64,000 nt of DNA from Alphaproteobacteria bacterium LSUCC0684 (GTDB lineage: Bacteria > Pseudomonadota > Alphaproteobacteria > Puniceispirillales > UBA1172). The notes under the pieces are model-generated. The model saw only the letters and a program-made list of their open reading frames with translations. It had not been told where the DNA came from and made no database searches. Positions 27,438 through 37,254 of this stretch are shown one piece after another; position 1 is the first letter of the stretch; each line of letters begins with the position of its first letter. Where the stretch lies: assembly GCA_041228335.1 (NCBI GenBank), contig CP166130.1, positions 1,512,638 through 1,576,637 on the forward strand. The letters are read 5' to 3'. The position numbers and the translations under genes are program-made.

Positions 27438-28205
27438 CTAACTCGACATGGCCTTTGCCGGCGGCGGCGTCTCATCGGCATCATCACCACCGAATCGGCG
27501 GCAGCGGCGGGCATAATCCGCAAGGATCGCGGAAAGATGATCCGGGGTGAAATCAGGCCATAGCGTATCGGTGAAGGCAAATTCCGCGTAAGCGAGATCC
27601 CAGAGCAGGAAATTGGACACCCGCTGTTCATGCCCCGTCCGGATAAGGAGATCCACCGGCGGCAGATCCTTTGTATCGAGATGCCCCTTCAGCATATCCG
27701 CGTCGATCATCGCGGGATCAATCTTACCATCCCGGGCCAGTTCAGCCAGCCGCCGGGCCGCCATGGTGATATCGGCATGACCGCCATATCCAAGGGCCAC
27801 GGTGAGATTAAGTCCGTCATTGCCGCCGGTCTCAAGAACCGCATTTTCAAGCATTTGCGTGATGCTCACCGGAAACAGGCTCAAATCGCCGATAACCCGA
27901 AGGCGGATATTGTTCTGCATCAGGGTGTGAATTTTTGTTTTAAGATACCTTTCCAGAACCGACATGATGCCCCGGACCTCAATGGGTGAGCGGCGCCAGT
28001 TTTCCGTTGAAAAGGCAAAAAGGGTAAGCCATTCAACGCCTGCATCGTAGGCATGGCGGGCAATGCCCTCAATCACCGAGGAGCCATTGTCATGTCCAAA
28101 CGCCGCCGGCATGGAGCGCATCCGCGCCCAGCGGCGGTTTCCGTCCATGATAACAGCGATATGCTGCGGGATGCCTGAACCTTCGTGCAATACCCTAATC
28201 CTCAC
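27438..28205 (-). CDS. uppS: Isoprenyl (undecaprenyl) diphosphate synthase
   Basis: Cis-prenyltransferase building the C55 carrier for peptidoglycan and O-antigen, 255 residues. Signatures are IAVIMDGNRRWARMR (catalytic Asp) near residue 17, LTLFAFSTENWRRSPIEV near 61, and DLLIRTGHEQRVSNFLLWDLAYAEFAFTDTLWPDF (in parts) near 185. The start overlaps the frr stop by four bases. The C-terminus (GDDADETPPPAKAMSS) is unconserved. Confidence 0.95.
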   Translation of the reverse strand: MRIRVLHEGSGIPQHIAVIMDGNRRWARMRSMPAAFGHDNGSSVIEGIARHAYDAGVEWLTLFAFSTENWRRSPIEVRGIMSVLERYLKTKIHTLMQNNIRLRVIGDLSLFPVSITQMLENAVLETGGNDGLNLTVALGYGGHADITMAARRLAELARDGKIDPAMIDADMLKGHLDTKDLPPVDLLIRTGHEQRVSNFLLWDLAYAEFAFTDTLWPDFTPDHLSAILADYARRCRRFGGDDADETPPPAKAMSS

Positions 28206-28756
28206 ACAGTCTTGATGTCTTTTTCCTTGCTGGCAAGCATGTTGTCAACCCGGGCGACGGCATCATCGGTCAGTTTCTGGATCTTGCCTTCAAGCCCGTG
28301 GCGCTCATCTTCGCCGAACTCGCCATCCTTTTCGAGTTTGCGCACATCCTCAATCGCATCGCGGCGAACATTTCGGATGGCGATCCGTGCCTGTTCGGCG
28401 TATTTGCCCGCAACTTTGGCAAGTTCCACCCGGCGTTCGGCCGAAAGGTCGGGAATAGGCAGGCGAATAAGGTTGCCTTCGGTCTGCGGGTTAAGCCCGA
28501 GATCACTTTCCCGGATGGCTTTTTCCACCGCCGAAACCATGCCCTGATCCCATACCTGCACGGTGAGCATCCGGGGCTCGGGGGCAGAGATGTTCCCCAA
28601 CTGGTTGATCGGCATTTTCGAGCCATAGGCATCGACATTGACCGGATCAAGCATCGCAATCGAGGCACGACCGGTGCGCAGGCCCTGAAAATCATGTTCC
28701 AATGCCGCAACAGCACCATCCATGCGCCGGCCTGTATCAGAAAGATCAAAGGTCAT
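28202..28756 (-). CDS. frr: Ribosome recycling factor
   Basis: Releases post-termination ribosomes together with EF-G, 184 residues. Conserved stretches are LEHDFQGLRTGRAS near residue 19, VDAYGSKMPINQLGNIS near 41, NLIRLPIPDLSAERRVEL near 95 and ARIAIRNVRRDA near 125, followed by a charged helix. It lies 18 bases after pyrH and is coupled to uppS. Confidence 0.97.
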   Translation of the reverse strand: MTFDLSDTGRRMDGAVAALEHDFQGLRTGRASIAMLDPVNVDAYGSKMPINQLGNISAPEPRMLTVQVWDQGMVSAVEKAIRESDLGLNPQTEGNLIRLPIPDLSAERRVELAKVAGKYAEQARIAIRNVRRDAIEDVRKLEKDGEFGEDERHGLEGKIQKLTDDAVARVDNMLASKEKDIKTV

Positions 28757-28774
28757 GTGGGTCTCCTTTATGCT

Positions 28775-29545
28775 TTATGCGGTCTCATTCGTAATCACCG
28801 TGAACCTGCCCTGGTGCTTCAACACGTTTTCAAACCCGCCATGGGTTTCGATGGAAAAAACGAGGATAGGGATATCGTTTTCCCGGGCCAGCGAAATCGC
28901 CGACGCATCCATCACCGCAAGGTCGCGCGACAAGACGTCAAGAAAAGTCAGGCGATCGTAGCGTTCGGCCGCAGGATCCTTTTCCGGATCAGCGGAATAT
29001 ACCCCGTCAACACGGGTTCCCTTCAGGATTGCGTCGCAATTCATTTCCGTTGCCCTGAGCGCCGCGGCGGTGTCGGTGGTGAAGAAGGGATTGCCTGTCC
29101 CGGCGGCAAAAATCACCACCCGCCCCTTTTCCATATGGCGCTTTGCCCGGCGGCGGATATAGGGCTCGCATACAGCCGAGATCGGCAGGGCCGAGAGAAC
29201 ACGAGTATAGACATCGATATCTTCAAGGGCATTCTGCATGGCCAGCGCGTTCATCACCGTTGCCAGCATGCCCATGTAATCGCCGGTGGCACGTTCCATG
29301 CCGGAAGCGGCACCGGAAATACCACGGAAAATATTCCCGCCGCCAATCACCAGGCAGACTTCGATCCCCTGCTCGGTCACGCTTTTGACTTCACCTGCGA
29401 TGCGGGCAACCATTTCCGGATCAATCCCGTAGGGCAGTTTTCCCATCAGGGATTCACCGGAAATCTTGAGCAAGACACGTTGATAATGGAAATCACTGGA
29501 AGCAGATTTACGCGATGCTACGGTTTCAGATCCTTCTGTTCCCAT
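28775..29545 (-). CDS. pyrH: Uridylate kinase
   Basis: Hexameric bacterial UMP kinase of the amino-acid-kinase fold, 256 residues. Motifs are [13 protein letters not shown] near residue 22, [27 protein letters not shown], RVFILSAxG-equivalent [24 protein letters not shown] (in parts), and [14 protein letters not shown] non-conserved N-terminal stretch of about 18 residues ([19 protein letters not shown]) precedes the domain. The ATG at 29545 has GGAG eight bases before it; an ATG 12 codons upstream is the alternative. The gap to tsf contains a perfect 11-bp stem. Confidence 0.95.
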   Translation of the reverse strand: MGTEGSETVASRKSASSDFHYQRVLLKISGESLMGKLPYGIDPEMVARIAGEVKSVTEQGIEVCLVIGGGNIFRGISGAASGMERATGDYMGMLATVMNALAMQNALEDIDVYTRVLSALPISAVCEPYIRRRAKRHMEKGRVVIFAAGTGNPFFTTDTAAALRATEMNCDAILKGTRVDGVYSADPEKDPAAERYDRLTFLDVLSRDLAVMDASAISLARENDIPILVFSIETHGGFENVLKHQGRFTVITNETA

Positions 29546-29575
29546 GATCGGCACTCCAGCTTGTTCAATTGCTGC

Positions 29576-29605
29576 CAGCATACACGAAGATTCCCGTGTA
29601 TGCTG
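29576..29605 (-). promoter_or_regulatory. Perfect inverted repeat between tsf and pyrH
   Basis: CAGCATACACG, an eight-base loop and CGTGTATGCTG form an 11-base-pair perfect stem about 20 bases after the tsf stop. No T run follows on the transcribed strand, so it does not look like a standard terminator; an RNA-processing or mRNA-stability element is an inference. Confidence 0.7.
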
Positions 29606-29626
29606 AAAAATTTTCAGTGATCGAGG

Positions 29627-30547
29627 CTAGTTGCCAAGCTGCGCGGCAACTTCAGCGGCAAAATCACTTTCTTCCTTTTCGATCCCCTCACCGAGGTTGA
29701 AGCGGGCAAAACCGGTCATGGTAATCGGTGCGCCAGCTTCCTTTGCGGCATTTTCGATCACCTTGCTGACTTCGGTTTCCCCGTCGATGACGAAGGTCTG
29801 TTCCAGCAGCACTACCTCTTTCATGAATTTCTTCATGCGGCCTTCGACCATCTTCTCGGCGATATCGGCAGGCTTGCCGGACTGGATCGCCTGGTCAACG
29901 AGGATCTGGCGTTCACGCGCCACCATTTCCGGATCAAGATCATCGGCGCTGAGGCTGGCGGGAGCGGCGGCGGCAACATGCATGGCCAGCTGCTTGCCAA
30001 GGGCGCTCAGCGCATCAGCAGAAGCCGAGGATTCAAGCGCAACAAGAACCCCGATCTTGCCAAGACCATCGGTGACGGCGTTATGCACATAGGTCACGAC
30101 CGCACCTTCACCCACGCTAAGCTTGACCATCCGTCGGAGGGCCATATTCTCCCCGATCGTCGCGATCTTGTCGGTGAGCTCGTCGCCGACATTGCGCCCC
30201 GTCGAGGGGTAATCCATGGCCGCAAGTTCATCAATATCATTGGCCGAGGCGGCAAGCCCGGCAAGGGTTTTCACAAAACCCTGGAAATCCTCGTTGCGGG
30301 CAACGAAGTCGGTTTCGGAATTGACCTCGATCAAGGTGCCGACCGTGCCGGTGCTCGATACCCCGACCAGGCCTTCGCTGGCAACACGGCTGGCTTTCTT
30401 GGCCGCGGCCGAAAGACCCTTCTTGCGCAGCCAGTCAATGGCGGCATCCAGATCGCCATTTGTCTCCGTCAGGGCCTTCTTGCAATCCATCATCCCCGCG
30501 CCTGTCGCAGTTCTCAGGTCTTTCACCAGTGATGCGGTAATTGTCAT
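29627..30547 (-). CDS. tsf: Elongation factor Ts
   Basis: Nucleotide exchange factor for EF-Tu, 306 residues. The N-terminal UBA-like module reads [19 protein letters not shown] and contains [13 protein letters not shown]; the core has [15 protein letters not shown] near residue 75 (the TDFVA motif contacting EF-Tu). The late [14 protein letters not shown] belongs to the C-terminal domain. It follows rpsB after 79 bases that contain a strong hairpin and lack a terminator T run, so partial read-through from rpsB is expected. Confidence 0.97.
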   Translation of the reverse strand: MTITASLVKDLRTATGAGMMDCKKALTETNGDLDAAIDWLRKKGLSAAAKKASRVASEGLVGVSSTGTVGTLIEVNSETDFVARNEDFQGFVKTLAGLAASANDIDELAAMDYPSTGRNVGDELTDKIATIGENMALRRMVKLSVGEGAVVTYVHNAVTDGLGKIGVLVALESSASADALSALGKQLAMHVAAAAPASLSADDLDPEMVARERQILVDQAIQSGKPADIAEKMVEGRMKKFMKEVVLLEQTFVIDGETEVSKVIENAAKEAGAPITMTGFARFNLGEGIEKEESDFAAEVAAQLGN

Positions 30548-30596
30548 AACTCTATCCTTAAGGGTTGGTAGTTTTCTTCTTTTTCAGTCAGGAAAC

Positions 30597-30622
30597 CAAT
30601 TCCCGGCCGGGGCCGGGAATTG
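30597..30622 (-). promoter_or_regulatory. Perfect hairpin between rpsB and tsf
   Basis: CAATTCCCGGCC, two bases and GGCCGGGAATTG give a 12-base perfect inverted repeat five bases after the rpsB stop. It is very GC-rich but followed by GTTTCC rather than a T run. It may protect the 3' end of rpsB mRNA or set the rpsB:tsf ratio; this is inference. Confidence 0.75.
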
Positions 30623-30626
30623 AAGA

Positions 30627-31481
30627 TCAGGCCTGCGGCTGGGCGTCTTCGGCCGGGGCTTCCGCGGCAGGTGCTTCGGCGGCTGGCGCTGCTTCCACCG
30701 GCTCTTCGGCAGGTGCTTCGGCGGAATCAGCGGCAACAGCGTCTTCGACTGGTGCTTCCTCGGCGCCGATGTCCACGCCTTCGCGGATCATTTCTGCCTT
30801 GAGGCCGTCAAGAACGGCGCCGGCAACAAGATCGCAATAGAGCGAGATGGCCCGCAAGGCATCGTCATTGCCCGGCACCAGGAAATCAACGCCGTCGGGA
30901 TTGGCGTTGCTGTCAACGATGGCGACGACCGGAATGCCAAGGGTGTTGGCTTCGGCAACGGCAATCGCTTCCTTGTTGGTATCGATGATGAAGAGCAGAT
31001 CGGGAAGACCACCCATTTCCTTGATCCCGCCAAGAGTCTTTTCCAGTTTTTCCTGTTCACGGGACAGCTGGAGAGCTTCTTTCTTGGTCAGGGCATGGAC
31101 TTCATCGCTGCCAAGGCGGTGTTCGAGATCACGCAGGCGGCGAATGGACTGGGACACCGTGTTCCAGTTCGTCATCATCCCGCCAAGCCAGCGGTGATTA
31201 ACGAAATACTGACCGCAGGAACGCGCCGCCTGGGCGATTGTTTCCGACGCCGCAGGCTTGGTGCCGACAAAAAGAATCCGGCCACCGCGCGCGGCGGTCT
31301 GGCTGACAATATCCAGCGCCTGATAGAGCATCGGGACGGTCTGCTGAAGATCGAGAATGTGAATGTTGTTCCTTGTGCCGAAAATATACGGCTCCATTTT
31401 CGGATTCCAGCGACGGGTATGGTGACCGAAATGAACACCTGCTTCAAGCAGCTGGCGCATGGTAAAACTTGGAAGAGGCAT
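30627..31481 (-). CDS. rpsB: Small ribosomal subunit protein uS2
   Basis: Ribosomal protein S2, 284 residues. The core has [24 protein letters not shown] near the start, [34 protein letters not shown] near residue 110 and [19 protein letters not shown] near 215. The last 45 residues are an Ala/Glu/Pro-rich acidic tail (such as [18 protein letters not shown]), outside the conserved fold. The start at 31481 has AGGAG seven bases upstream; an ATG 11 codons earlier is in the leader. The 236-base region up to dnaE holds a promoter and two hairpins. Confidence 0.97.
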   Translation of the reverse strand: MPLPSFTMRQLLEAGVHFGHHTRRWNPKMEPYIFGTRNNIHILDLQQTVPMLYQALDIVSQTAARGGRILFVGTKPAASETIAQAARSCGQYFVNHRWLGGMMTNWNTVSQSIRRLRDLEHRLGSDEVHALTKKEALQLSREQEKLEKTLGGIKEMGGLPDLLFIIDTNKEAIAVAEANTLGIPVVAIVDSNANPDGVDFLVPGNDDALRAISLYCDLVAGAVLDGLKAEMIREGVDIGAEEAPVEDAVAADSAEAPAEEPVEAAPAAEAPAAEAPAEDAQPQA

Positions 31482-31523
31482 GAGGATACTCCTTTTCTCC
31501 GGTTGAGCCTCCATGAAGGGATG

Positions 31524-31538
31524 GGAGCGTTTCGCTCC
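31524..31538 (-). promoter_or_regulatory. Small hairpin in the rpsB leader
   Basis: GGAGCG-TTT-CGCTCC (forward strand) forms a six-base-pair stem about 45 bases before the rpsB start, in the expected 5' leader. Ribosomal protein leaders often bind their own product, but no known motif is recognised here. Confidence 0.5.
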
Positions 31539-31604
31539 ACCGGAAGGTGCCTTGCTACTCGCCTATCGGAATTTGCCGACAGCACCGTCCTTCATGTGTG
31601 AATT

Positions 31605-31621
31605 CCCGGGAACCTCCCGGG
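31605..31621 (-). promoter_or_regulatory. Hairpin near the 5' end of the rpsB leader
   Basis: CCCGGGA, three bases and TCCCGGG form a perfect seven-base-pair stem. It would lie at the very 5' end of the rpsB transcript if the predicted promoter just upstream is used, where it could protect the RNA. Confidence 0.55.
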
Positions 31622-31629
31622 TATGCGGT

Positions 31630-31658
31630 CTTTTACCTGCCGCATCTCCGGAAAGCAA
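31630..31658 (-). promoter_or_regulatory. Predicted promoter of rpsB-tsf
   Basis: On the reverse strand TTGCTT (31653-31658) and TAAAAG (31630-31635) are 17 bases apart, each matching four of six sigma-70 positions. Transcription would start near 31623, about 140 bases before the rpsB start codon. Confidence 0.5.
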
Positions 31659-31681
31659 GCCCTTATCTTGAGTTTTCCGGG

Positions 31682-31720
31682 AAAAAAGACGGCCTAGACG
31701 GCACCTGCCCCGGCCGGTCA
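31682..31720 (-). terminator. Possible intrinsic terminator after dnaE
   Basis: On the reverse strand GACCGGCC overlapping the dnaE stop can pair with GGCCGTC (one bulged base), enclosing a small GGCA/TGCC stem, followed by six T residues at 31682-31687. The loop is longer than usual, so confidence is moderate. Confidence 0.45.
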
Positions 31721-34700
31721 GGACAATTCCCGAACCGACGTGATACCGGGCAAGATCTTCAGCATCTGCCTGAACTCGCTGGAGAGGCGAAATCTTCCGG
31801 GAAGATTAATCACGACATCGCTTTGATCTGCAAGGATGGCCAGTTTGAGCTGTGCCGTCCCGGTGCCGTCGCGTTTCAACCCATCCCTGATCCCTTCCAG
31901 CGCGGCGGCGTTGGCGACGCGGACCTCAAGACCTGCGCTCTCAATGAAGGCGATATCATCAAGCGGCGTGATCTGCTGGCCGATGAGGCGGACGCCGCCT
32001 TCCTCAAGACGGGCATCCGCCTTGACCAGCATCGGCACCTCGCTGTCCAGATGATCACGGATCAGGGCCAGAAGATCGGAAAAAACCGTGACCTCGAAGA
32101 CACCGGACTGATCGGTGAGCTGCAGGAAGGCAAATCGATTGCCACGGGAGGAGGTGCGTATCTGCTTGCCGGTGATCACCCCGGCCAGCCGCACCCGGCA
32201 ACCGCTGCCGCGTTGCTGCACCACCTCCTCAAGCAGGGCGGACGGGGTGATATCCATGGCGGCGAGACGCTCAGCGTAATCATCAAGGGGATGGGCCGAG
32301 ATATAAAGCCCAAGGGCGGCAAATTCATTTTCAAGCCTGATCTTGCTGCCTGCCTCCGGCACCTTCGGCAGGGCGATGCTGAGCCGGGCATCGACGGTGC
32401 CACCAAAAAGGTTTTCCTGCGCCGATTCCCTTTCCCGCCGGATCGCCGAGCCATGGGCGAGGATCGCCGGCAACCCGGCCAGGAGCTGCGCCCTGTTGCC
32501 GGCCAGGCGGTCAAGCGCTCCCGCCTTGATGAGATTTTCAAGCGCCCGGCTGCCCATGATACCGGCAAGACGGGCGGCGAAATCATCGAGACTGGTAAAG
32601 GGGCCGTCTTCATGGCGGAGCGCAACCAGCTGCCTCATCGCTTCCATGCCGACGTTTCTTATGGCGCCAAGCGCGTAGCGGATGCCAAGCCCGCCCTCAT
32701 GCTCCTCAACGAGGAACCGGGCTTCGGAGGCATTGACATCCGGCGGCAGGATCGTGATTCCCCTTGTCTGGCAATCCTGCCGGAAAACCGAAAGCTTGTC
32801 GGTATTGCCCGCATCCAGCGTCATTGACGCGGCCAGAAACTCGGCCGGGTAATGCGCCTTGAACCAGGCCGTCTGCCAGGCAATCAGCGCATAGGCGGCG
32901 GCATGGGATTTGTTGAACCCGTAGCCGGCAAAGGCGCTGATCTGGTCAAAAATCTCACCGGAAAGCCGGGCGTCGATGTCGTTTTTCGCCGCACCGGCGA
33001 CAAATGTGTCGCGCTGGGCATCCATTTCCGCCTTGATTTTCTTCCCCATGGCGCGGCGGAGAATATCGGCGCCGCCAAGCGTATAGCCGGCAAGGTGCTG
33101 GGCCGCCTGCTGCACCTGTTCCTGATAGATCATGATACCGTAGGTTTCGCCGAGAATGGGCTCAAGCCCCGGATGCATGTACTGCACCTCCTCACGGCCG
33201 TGTTTGCGCGCCACGTATTTGGGGATATTTTCCATCGGCCCCGGGCGATAGAGCGCCACCACGGCGATGATATCTTCAAAACGGTCCGGCTTGAGCCCGC
33301 GCAAGACATCCCGCATACCGCTTGATTCCAGCTGGAACACGCCGACGGTATCCCCTCTTGAAAGCATCTCAAACGTCGCCTGATCCTCAAGCGGAATATC
33401 ATCAAGGGTCATGGCAATTCCGCGCCGGGCCAGCAGGTTCAGCGTCTGCTGCAGGACGGTCAGCGTCTTCAGGCCGAGGAAGTCAAATTTCACCAGCCCG
33501 GCCTTTTCCACCCATTTCATGTTGAACTGGGTCACCGGCATATCCGATCGCGGATCACGATAAAGCGGCACCAGTTCCGAGAGCGGGCGATCCCCGATCA
33601 CCAGCCCGGCGGCATGGGTCGAGGCATGGCGATAAAGACCTTCAAGCTGGCAGGAAACCCGGATCAGTTCGGCCACCTGCTCATCATTGTCACGTTCACG
33701 GCGCAGATCTTCCTCGGTTTCGAGCGCCTTGTCGAGGGTCACCGGATCAGCCGGATTGCTGGGGACGAGTTTGGCGATCCGGTCCACCTGGCCATAGGGC
33801 ATGCCCATTGTCCGCCCCACATCCCGCAAGGCGGCGCGGGCCTGAAGAGATCCGAAGGTGATGATCTGCGCCACCCGGTCGGTGCCGTATTTCTGCTGCA
33901 CATAGTTGATGACTTCATCGCGGCGATCCTGGCAGAAATCAACGTCGAAATCCGGCATGGAAACACGCTCGGGGTTGAGAAACCGCTCAAAGAGCAATCC
34001 CCATCGTATCGGGTCGAGATCGGTGATCAGGAGAGCATAGGCCACCAGCGAGCCGGCGCCGGAACCCCGCCCCGGGCCGACGGGAATCCCCTGCTCCTTG
34101 GCCCAGCCGATAAAATCGGCAACGATGAGAAAATATCCGGCAAAACCCATCTGGATGATGATATCAAGCTCCATTTCCAGCCGGTCGGCGTAGATCTTTT
34201 TCTGCCCGGCGTCATCCCGGATATCGGCAAAGGCAGGCAGGTCAAACCGCTGCTCCAGCCCCGAACGGGCCTGCTCCCGCAGGAAATCTTCTTCACTCAT
34301 GCCTTCGGGCACCGGAAAGGCCGGCAGGATCGGCGCCATCTTCGGGACCCGAAACGCACATCGCCTTGCAATCACCGCCGTATTGGCAATGGCCTCGGGC
34401 AGATCCGCAAAAGCCAGCGCCATTTCACCTGCGCTCTTGAGATAATGCATGTCGGTTTCGCGGCGGCGGCTGTCATCGGCAAGCGTCGTGCTCTGGGAGA
34501 TGCAGAGGAGCACTTCATGGGCGGCGGCAGCACCGGCGGTGGCGAAATAACAGTCATTGGTGGCCACAAGCGGCAGATCAAGCTCATAGGCAAGATCGAG
34601 AAGACGAGGCTCGGCCGCGGTTTCACGCGACGTGCCGTGGCGCTGAAGCTCAATATAGAGACGGTTCGGGAAAAGACGGGCAAGCGCATCGAGACGTGCC

Positions 34701-35146
34701 CGGGCGAGCGGCAGCTGGCCATCGGCGAGCGCGCCCGCAACAAAACCACGCTGGGCCCCGCCGGTGAGCAGGATCAGCCCGTCGCTTCGCCCCGTCAACG
34801 TGCCGAGATCAATTCGGGGCTCGTTCGGGTCCTCCATCAGGGCCCGGGAGACAAGATAGCTGAGATTGGCCCAGCCGGTGTCATGCTGAACCAGCACCAC
34901 CACCTCCCCCTCGCCGGTGTCATCGGCGAGATTGACCTGGGCGCCTATAATCGGCTGGATCCCGGCATCGGCGGCGAGATCCGAAAACTCCAGCGCCCCG
35001 AAAGTGTTGAACGTATCGGTGATGGCAACGGCAGGCTGACCCAGGTTGCGGACAGCCTTGACCAGATCACCGACCTGAAACATGCCTTCGGCCAGCGAAT
35101 AGGCGGAATGGGTGCGAAGATGGATAAAGAGTGGTGACTCGGACAT
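31718..35146 (-). CDS. dnaE: DNA polymerase III alpha subunit
   Basis: Replicative polymerase catalytic subunit, 1142 residues. Domains in order: PHP (about 5-270, FIHLRTHSAYSLAEG at the start), C-family polymerase palm with GPGRGSGAGSLVAYAL near 355 and the metal-binding MPDFDVDFCQDRRDEV near 395, fingers including SSGMRDVLRGLKPDRFEDI and YGFNKSHAAAYALIAWQTAW, helix-hairpin-helix around 820, and an OB fold about 980-1060 (RVRLAGVITGKQIRTSSRGN). The PHP domain appears well kept, but whether it is active as a nuclease cannot be said. rpsB lies downstream after 236 bases. Confidence 0.97.
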   Translation of the reverse strand: MSESPLFIHLRTHSAYSLAEGMFQVGDLVKAVRNLGQPAVAITDTFNTFGALEFSDLAADAGIQPIIGAQVNLADDTGEGEVVVLVQHDTGWANLSYLVSRALMEDPNEPRIDLGTLTGRSDGLILLTGGAQRGFVAGALADGQLPLARARLDALARLFPNRLYIELQRHGTSRETAAEPRLLDLAYELDLPLVATNDCYFATAGAAAAHEVLLCISQSTTLADDSRRRETDMHYLKSAGEMALAFADLPEAIANTAVIARRCAFRVPKMAPILPAFPVPEGMSEEDFLREQARSGLEQRFDLPAFADIRDDAGQKKIYADRLEMELDIIIQMGFAGYFLIVADFIGWAKEQGIPVGPGRGSGAGSLVAYALLITDLDPIRWGLLFERFLNPERVSMPDFDVDFCQDRRDEVINYVQQKYGTDRVAQIITFGSLQARAALRDVGRTMGMPYGQVDRIAKLVPSNPADPVTLDKALETEEDLRRERDNDEQVAELIRVSCQLEGLYRHASTHAAGLVIGDRPLSELVPLYRDPRSDMPVTQFNMKWVEKAGLVKFDFLGLKTLTVLQQTLNLLARRGIAMTLDDIPLEDQATFEMLSRGDTVGVFQLESSGMRDVLRGLKPDRFEDIIAVVALYRPGPMENIPKYVARKHGREEVQYMHPGLEPILGETYGIMIYQEQVQQAAQHLAGYTLGGADILRRAMGKKIKAEMDAQRDTFVAGAAKNDIDARLSGEIFDQISAFAGYGFNKSHAAAYALIAWQTAWFKAHYPAEFLAASMTLDAGNTDKLSVFRQDCQTRGITILPPDVNASEARFLVEEHEGGLGIRYALGAIRNVGMEAMRQLVALRHEDGPFTSLDDFAARLAGIMGSRALENLIKAGALDRLAGNRAQLLAGLPAILAHGSAIRRERESAQENLFGGTVDARLSIALPKVPEAGSKIRLENEFAALGLYISAHPLDDYAERLAAMDITPSALLEEVVQQRGSGCRVRLAGVITGKQIRTSSRGNRFAFLQLTDQSGVFEVTVFSDLLALIRDHLDSEVPMLVKADARLEEGGVRLIGQQITPLDDIAFIESAGLEVRVANAAALEGIRDGLKRDGTGTAQLKLAILADQSDVVINLPGRFRLSSEFRQMLKILPGITSVRELS

Positions 35147-35248
35147 GCCCCATAATGGCCATCACCGGTGCATGCTGGCAAGACCGCGTTGCCTGACGCT
35201 TGAAATCCTGTTGATTATGCTGGCCTTGCGCCGGAAATCCTGTCCCGA

Positions 35249-35977
35249 TCAGCGATGCTCGGAAAGGGCGCCGCCACGAATCATCAGCACCCTGTCCATG
35301 CTGGCGGCAAGTTCGGTATTATGGGTGACGATGAGTGCCGCGGTTTTCGTCTGCCGGATGATGGCGGCCAGATGCCGGAACACTTCCCGGGCGGTTTCCG
35401 GGTCAAGATTGCCGGTGGGCTCATCAGCAAGCAGAACGCTCGGCGCATTCGACACCGCTCTTGCGATGGCGACACGCTGCTGCTCCCCGCCGGAAAGCTG
35501 GCCCGGGCGATGGTCACGCCGCTCCGCAAGCCCGACCAGCGCGAGAAGCTGCTCTGCCCTCATCGAGGCCTCCCGTCGCGACAACCCGGCCAGCATCTGC
35601 GGGATGAGGATGTTTTCAAAGGCCGAGAATTCCGGCAGAAGGCGGTGAAACTGAAAGACGAAACCGATCTTCTGTCGCCTCAGGGCGGCGCGCTCCCTTT
35701 CCCTGAGGCGCGCGGTGGCCTTGCCGTCCACCATCACCGTGCCGCTGTCGGGATTTTCAAGAAGGCCGGCAATATTGAGAAGCGTCGATTTGCCGGAACC
35801 GCTGGGGCCGACCAGAGCAACCATCTCACCCGGCTGAATCGCCAGACTGGCCCCATTGAGCACATGCAGCCGGTTTTTCCCCATAGACCCGCCTTGCGCA
35901 CCCTGGGCAAAGGATTTTTCGATCCCGTTCAGCACCAGCGCGCTGCTGCGCGCATTGTCGGTCACGGCTTTATTCAT
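35249..35977 (-). CDS. lolD: Lipoprotein-releasing ABC transporter ATPase LolD
   Basis: ATPase that powers release of outer-membrane lipoproteins from the inner membrane to LolA, 242 residues. Walker A is [18 protein letters not shown] near residue 55, the Q loop is [13 protein letters not shown], the signature is [15 protein letters not shown], and Walker B is [12 protein letters not shown], with the H loop at IVTHN. It overlaps the partner permease gene by eight bases. The 102 bases between dnaE and lolD show only a weak repeated CAGGATTTC. Confidence 0.92.
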   Translation of the reverse strand: MNKAVTDNARSSALVLNGIEKSFAQGAQGGSMGKNRLHVLNGASLAIQPGEMVALVGPSGSGKSTLLNIAGLLENPDSGTVMVDGKATARLRERERAALRRQKIGFVFQFHRLLPEFSAFENILIPQMLAGLSRREASMRAEQLLALVGLAERRDHRPGQLSGGEQQRVAIARAVSNAPSVLLADEPTGNLDPETAREVFRHLAAIIRQTKTAALIVTHNTELAASMDRVLMIRGGALSEHR

Positions 35978-37226
35978 ATCTCAAGGCCTCCGCCGGGGCG
36001 ATCCGCGACGCCCGCCAGGCCGGATAGACGCTGGCAAGAAAGGAAAGACCAAGCGCCATCAGCACGATCATCAGCACCTCATTCGGGTCCACCTTGGCGG
36101 GCAGGGTTGAGAGAAAATAAATCTCGGCGGCGAAAAGCTCGGTGCCGGTCAGGCTTTCAAGAAGGGCGCGAATCCGCTCTATATTCCAGCAGAAACCAAG
36201 CCCGAGCACGGTTCCTGCCGTGGTGCCGACAACCCCGATACTCGCCCCGGTCATGAAAAACACCCGCATGATCCCGCCTCCGGTTGCCCCCATTGCCCGC
36301 AGAACCGCAATATCGCTGTTCTTGGAACGGACCAGCATGATCATGGACGAGATGATATTGAACGCCGCCACCAGAATGATCAGCGTCAGGATCAGGAACA
36401 TCACGTTGCGTTCCACCACCAGCGCATTGATGAAACTCCGGTTGCGATCCCGCCAGTCGTTCACCTGAAGCTCCTTGGGCGTGGTCTGTTCAAGATTTAT
36501 TCTTATGCCATCGGTGCGGGCCAGATCGGCGGCGTAGATCTCAAGCCCCGTGACCCGCTGGTCACTGCCGAAAAACGCCTGGGCGGAGGCCAGCGGCATG
36601 AAGACAAACCCCTTGTCGTATTCAAACATCCCGACATCGAACACCCCGGCGATCTTGAAGGTGCGGCGCTGCGGCAGGGTGCCAAACGGCGTCGACCTGC
36701 CCCGGGCGCCCACCAGCGTGATGCTGTCCCCCTGCTTGACGCCAAGGCTGCGCGCAAGACGATGACCGAGAAGAAGCTGCTCACCTTCGCGGAACCGCTC
36801 GATTGTCTTCTCATCAAGGGAATCCCATAACGGCCTGCGGGCGGCAAGATCCGCCCACCTGACCCCGCGCACCACCGCACCGGACGTCTGCCCCTGGCTT
36901 GCCACCATGACCTGACCCTCGATCTGCGGGGTCACGGCGATGATACCGGGGATGCCGGCGATGCGGACCGAAAGCGCATCATAATCCCTGATCCCGCGGC
37001 CATCGGTCGAGTAGACCGCAAGATGCCCGTTGAGCCCGAGAATCCGGCCGATCAGCTCAGCCCTGAACCCGTTCATCACGGACATGACGATGATCAGCGT
37101 AGCAACCCCGAGGGCGATGCCGAGAAGCGAGAACCAGGCAATGACGGAAATGAACCCTTCCGACCGGCGCGAGCGCATGTAGCGCATTGCCAGAAGCCGC
37201 TCAACTTGGGTGAATAATCCGAACAC
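35970..37226 (-). CDS. lolC: Lipoprotein-releasing ABC transporter permease LolC/LolE
   Basis: Inner-membrane permease of the Lol system, 418 residues. The N-terminal [46 protein letters not shown] (in segments) matches the LolC/E signature; a large periplasmic domain (about 50-270) and three C-terminal spans follow (near 272-297, 315-345 and 380-400). Alphaproteobacteria commonly have one permease forming a homodimer (LolF type) in place of LolC plus LolE; only one is present here. Confidence 0.92.
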   Translation of the reverse strand: MFGLFTQVERLLAMRYMRSRRSEGFISVIAWFSLLGIALGVATLIIVMSVMNGFRAELIGRILGLNGHLAVYSTDGRGIRDYDALSVRIAGIPGIIAVTPQIEGQVMVASQGQTSGAVVRGVRWADLAARRPLWDSLDEKTIERFREGEQLLLGHRLARSLGVKQGDSITLVGARGRSTPFGTLPQRRTFKIAGVFDVGMFEYDKGFVFMPLASAQAFFGSDQRVTGLEIYAADLARTDGIRINLEQTTPKELQVNDWRDRNRSFINALVVERNVMFLILTLIILVAAFNIISSMIMLVRSKNSDIAVLRAMGATGGGIMRVFFMTGASIGVVGTTAGTVLGLGFCWNIERIRALLESLTGTELFAAEIYFLSTLPAKVDPNEVLMIVLMALGLSFLASVYPAWRASRIAPAEALRYE

Positions 37227-37254
37227 GCCGTCTACCTCAGCATAAGGGCATTAA

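Noticed and set aside
33614-35137. Forward-strand open frame of 507 codons
   Set aside because: Fully antisense to dnaE, whose catalytic motifs are intact; the translated sequence is low-complexity and unrecognisable.
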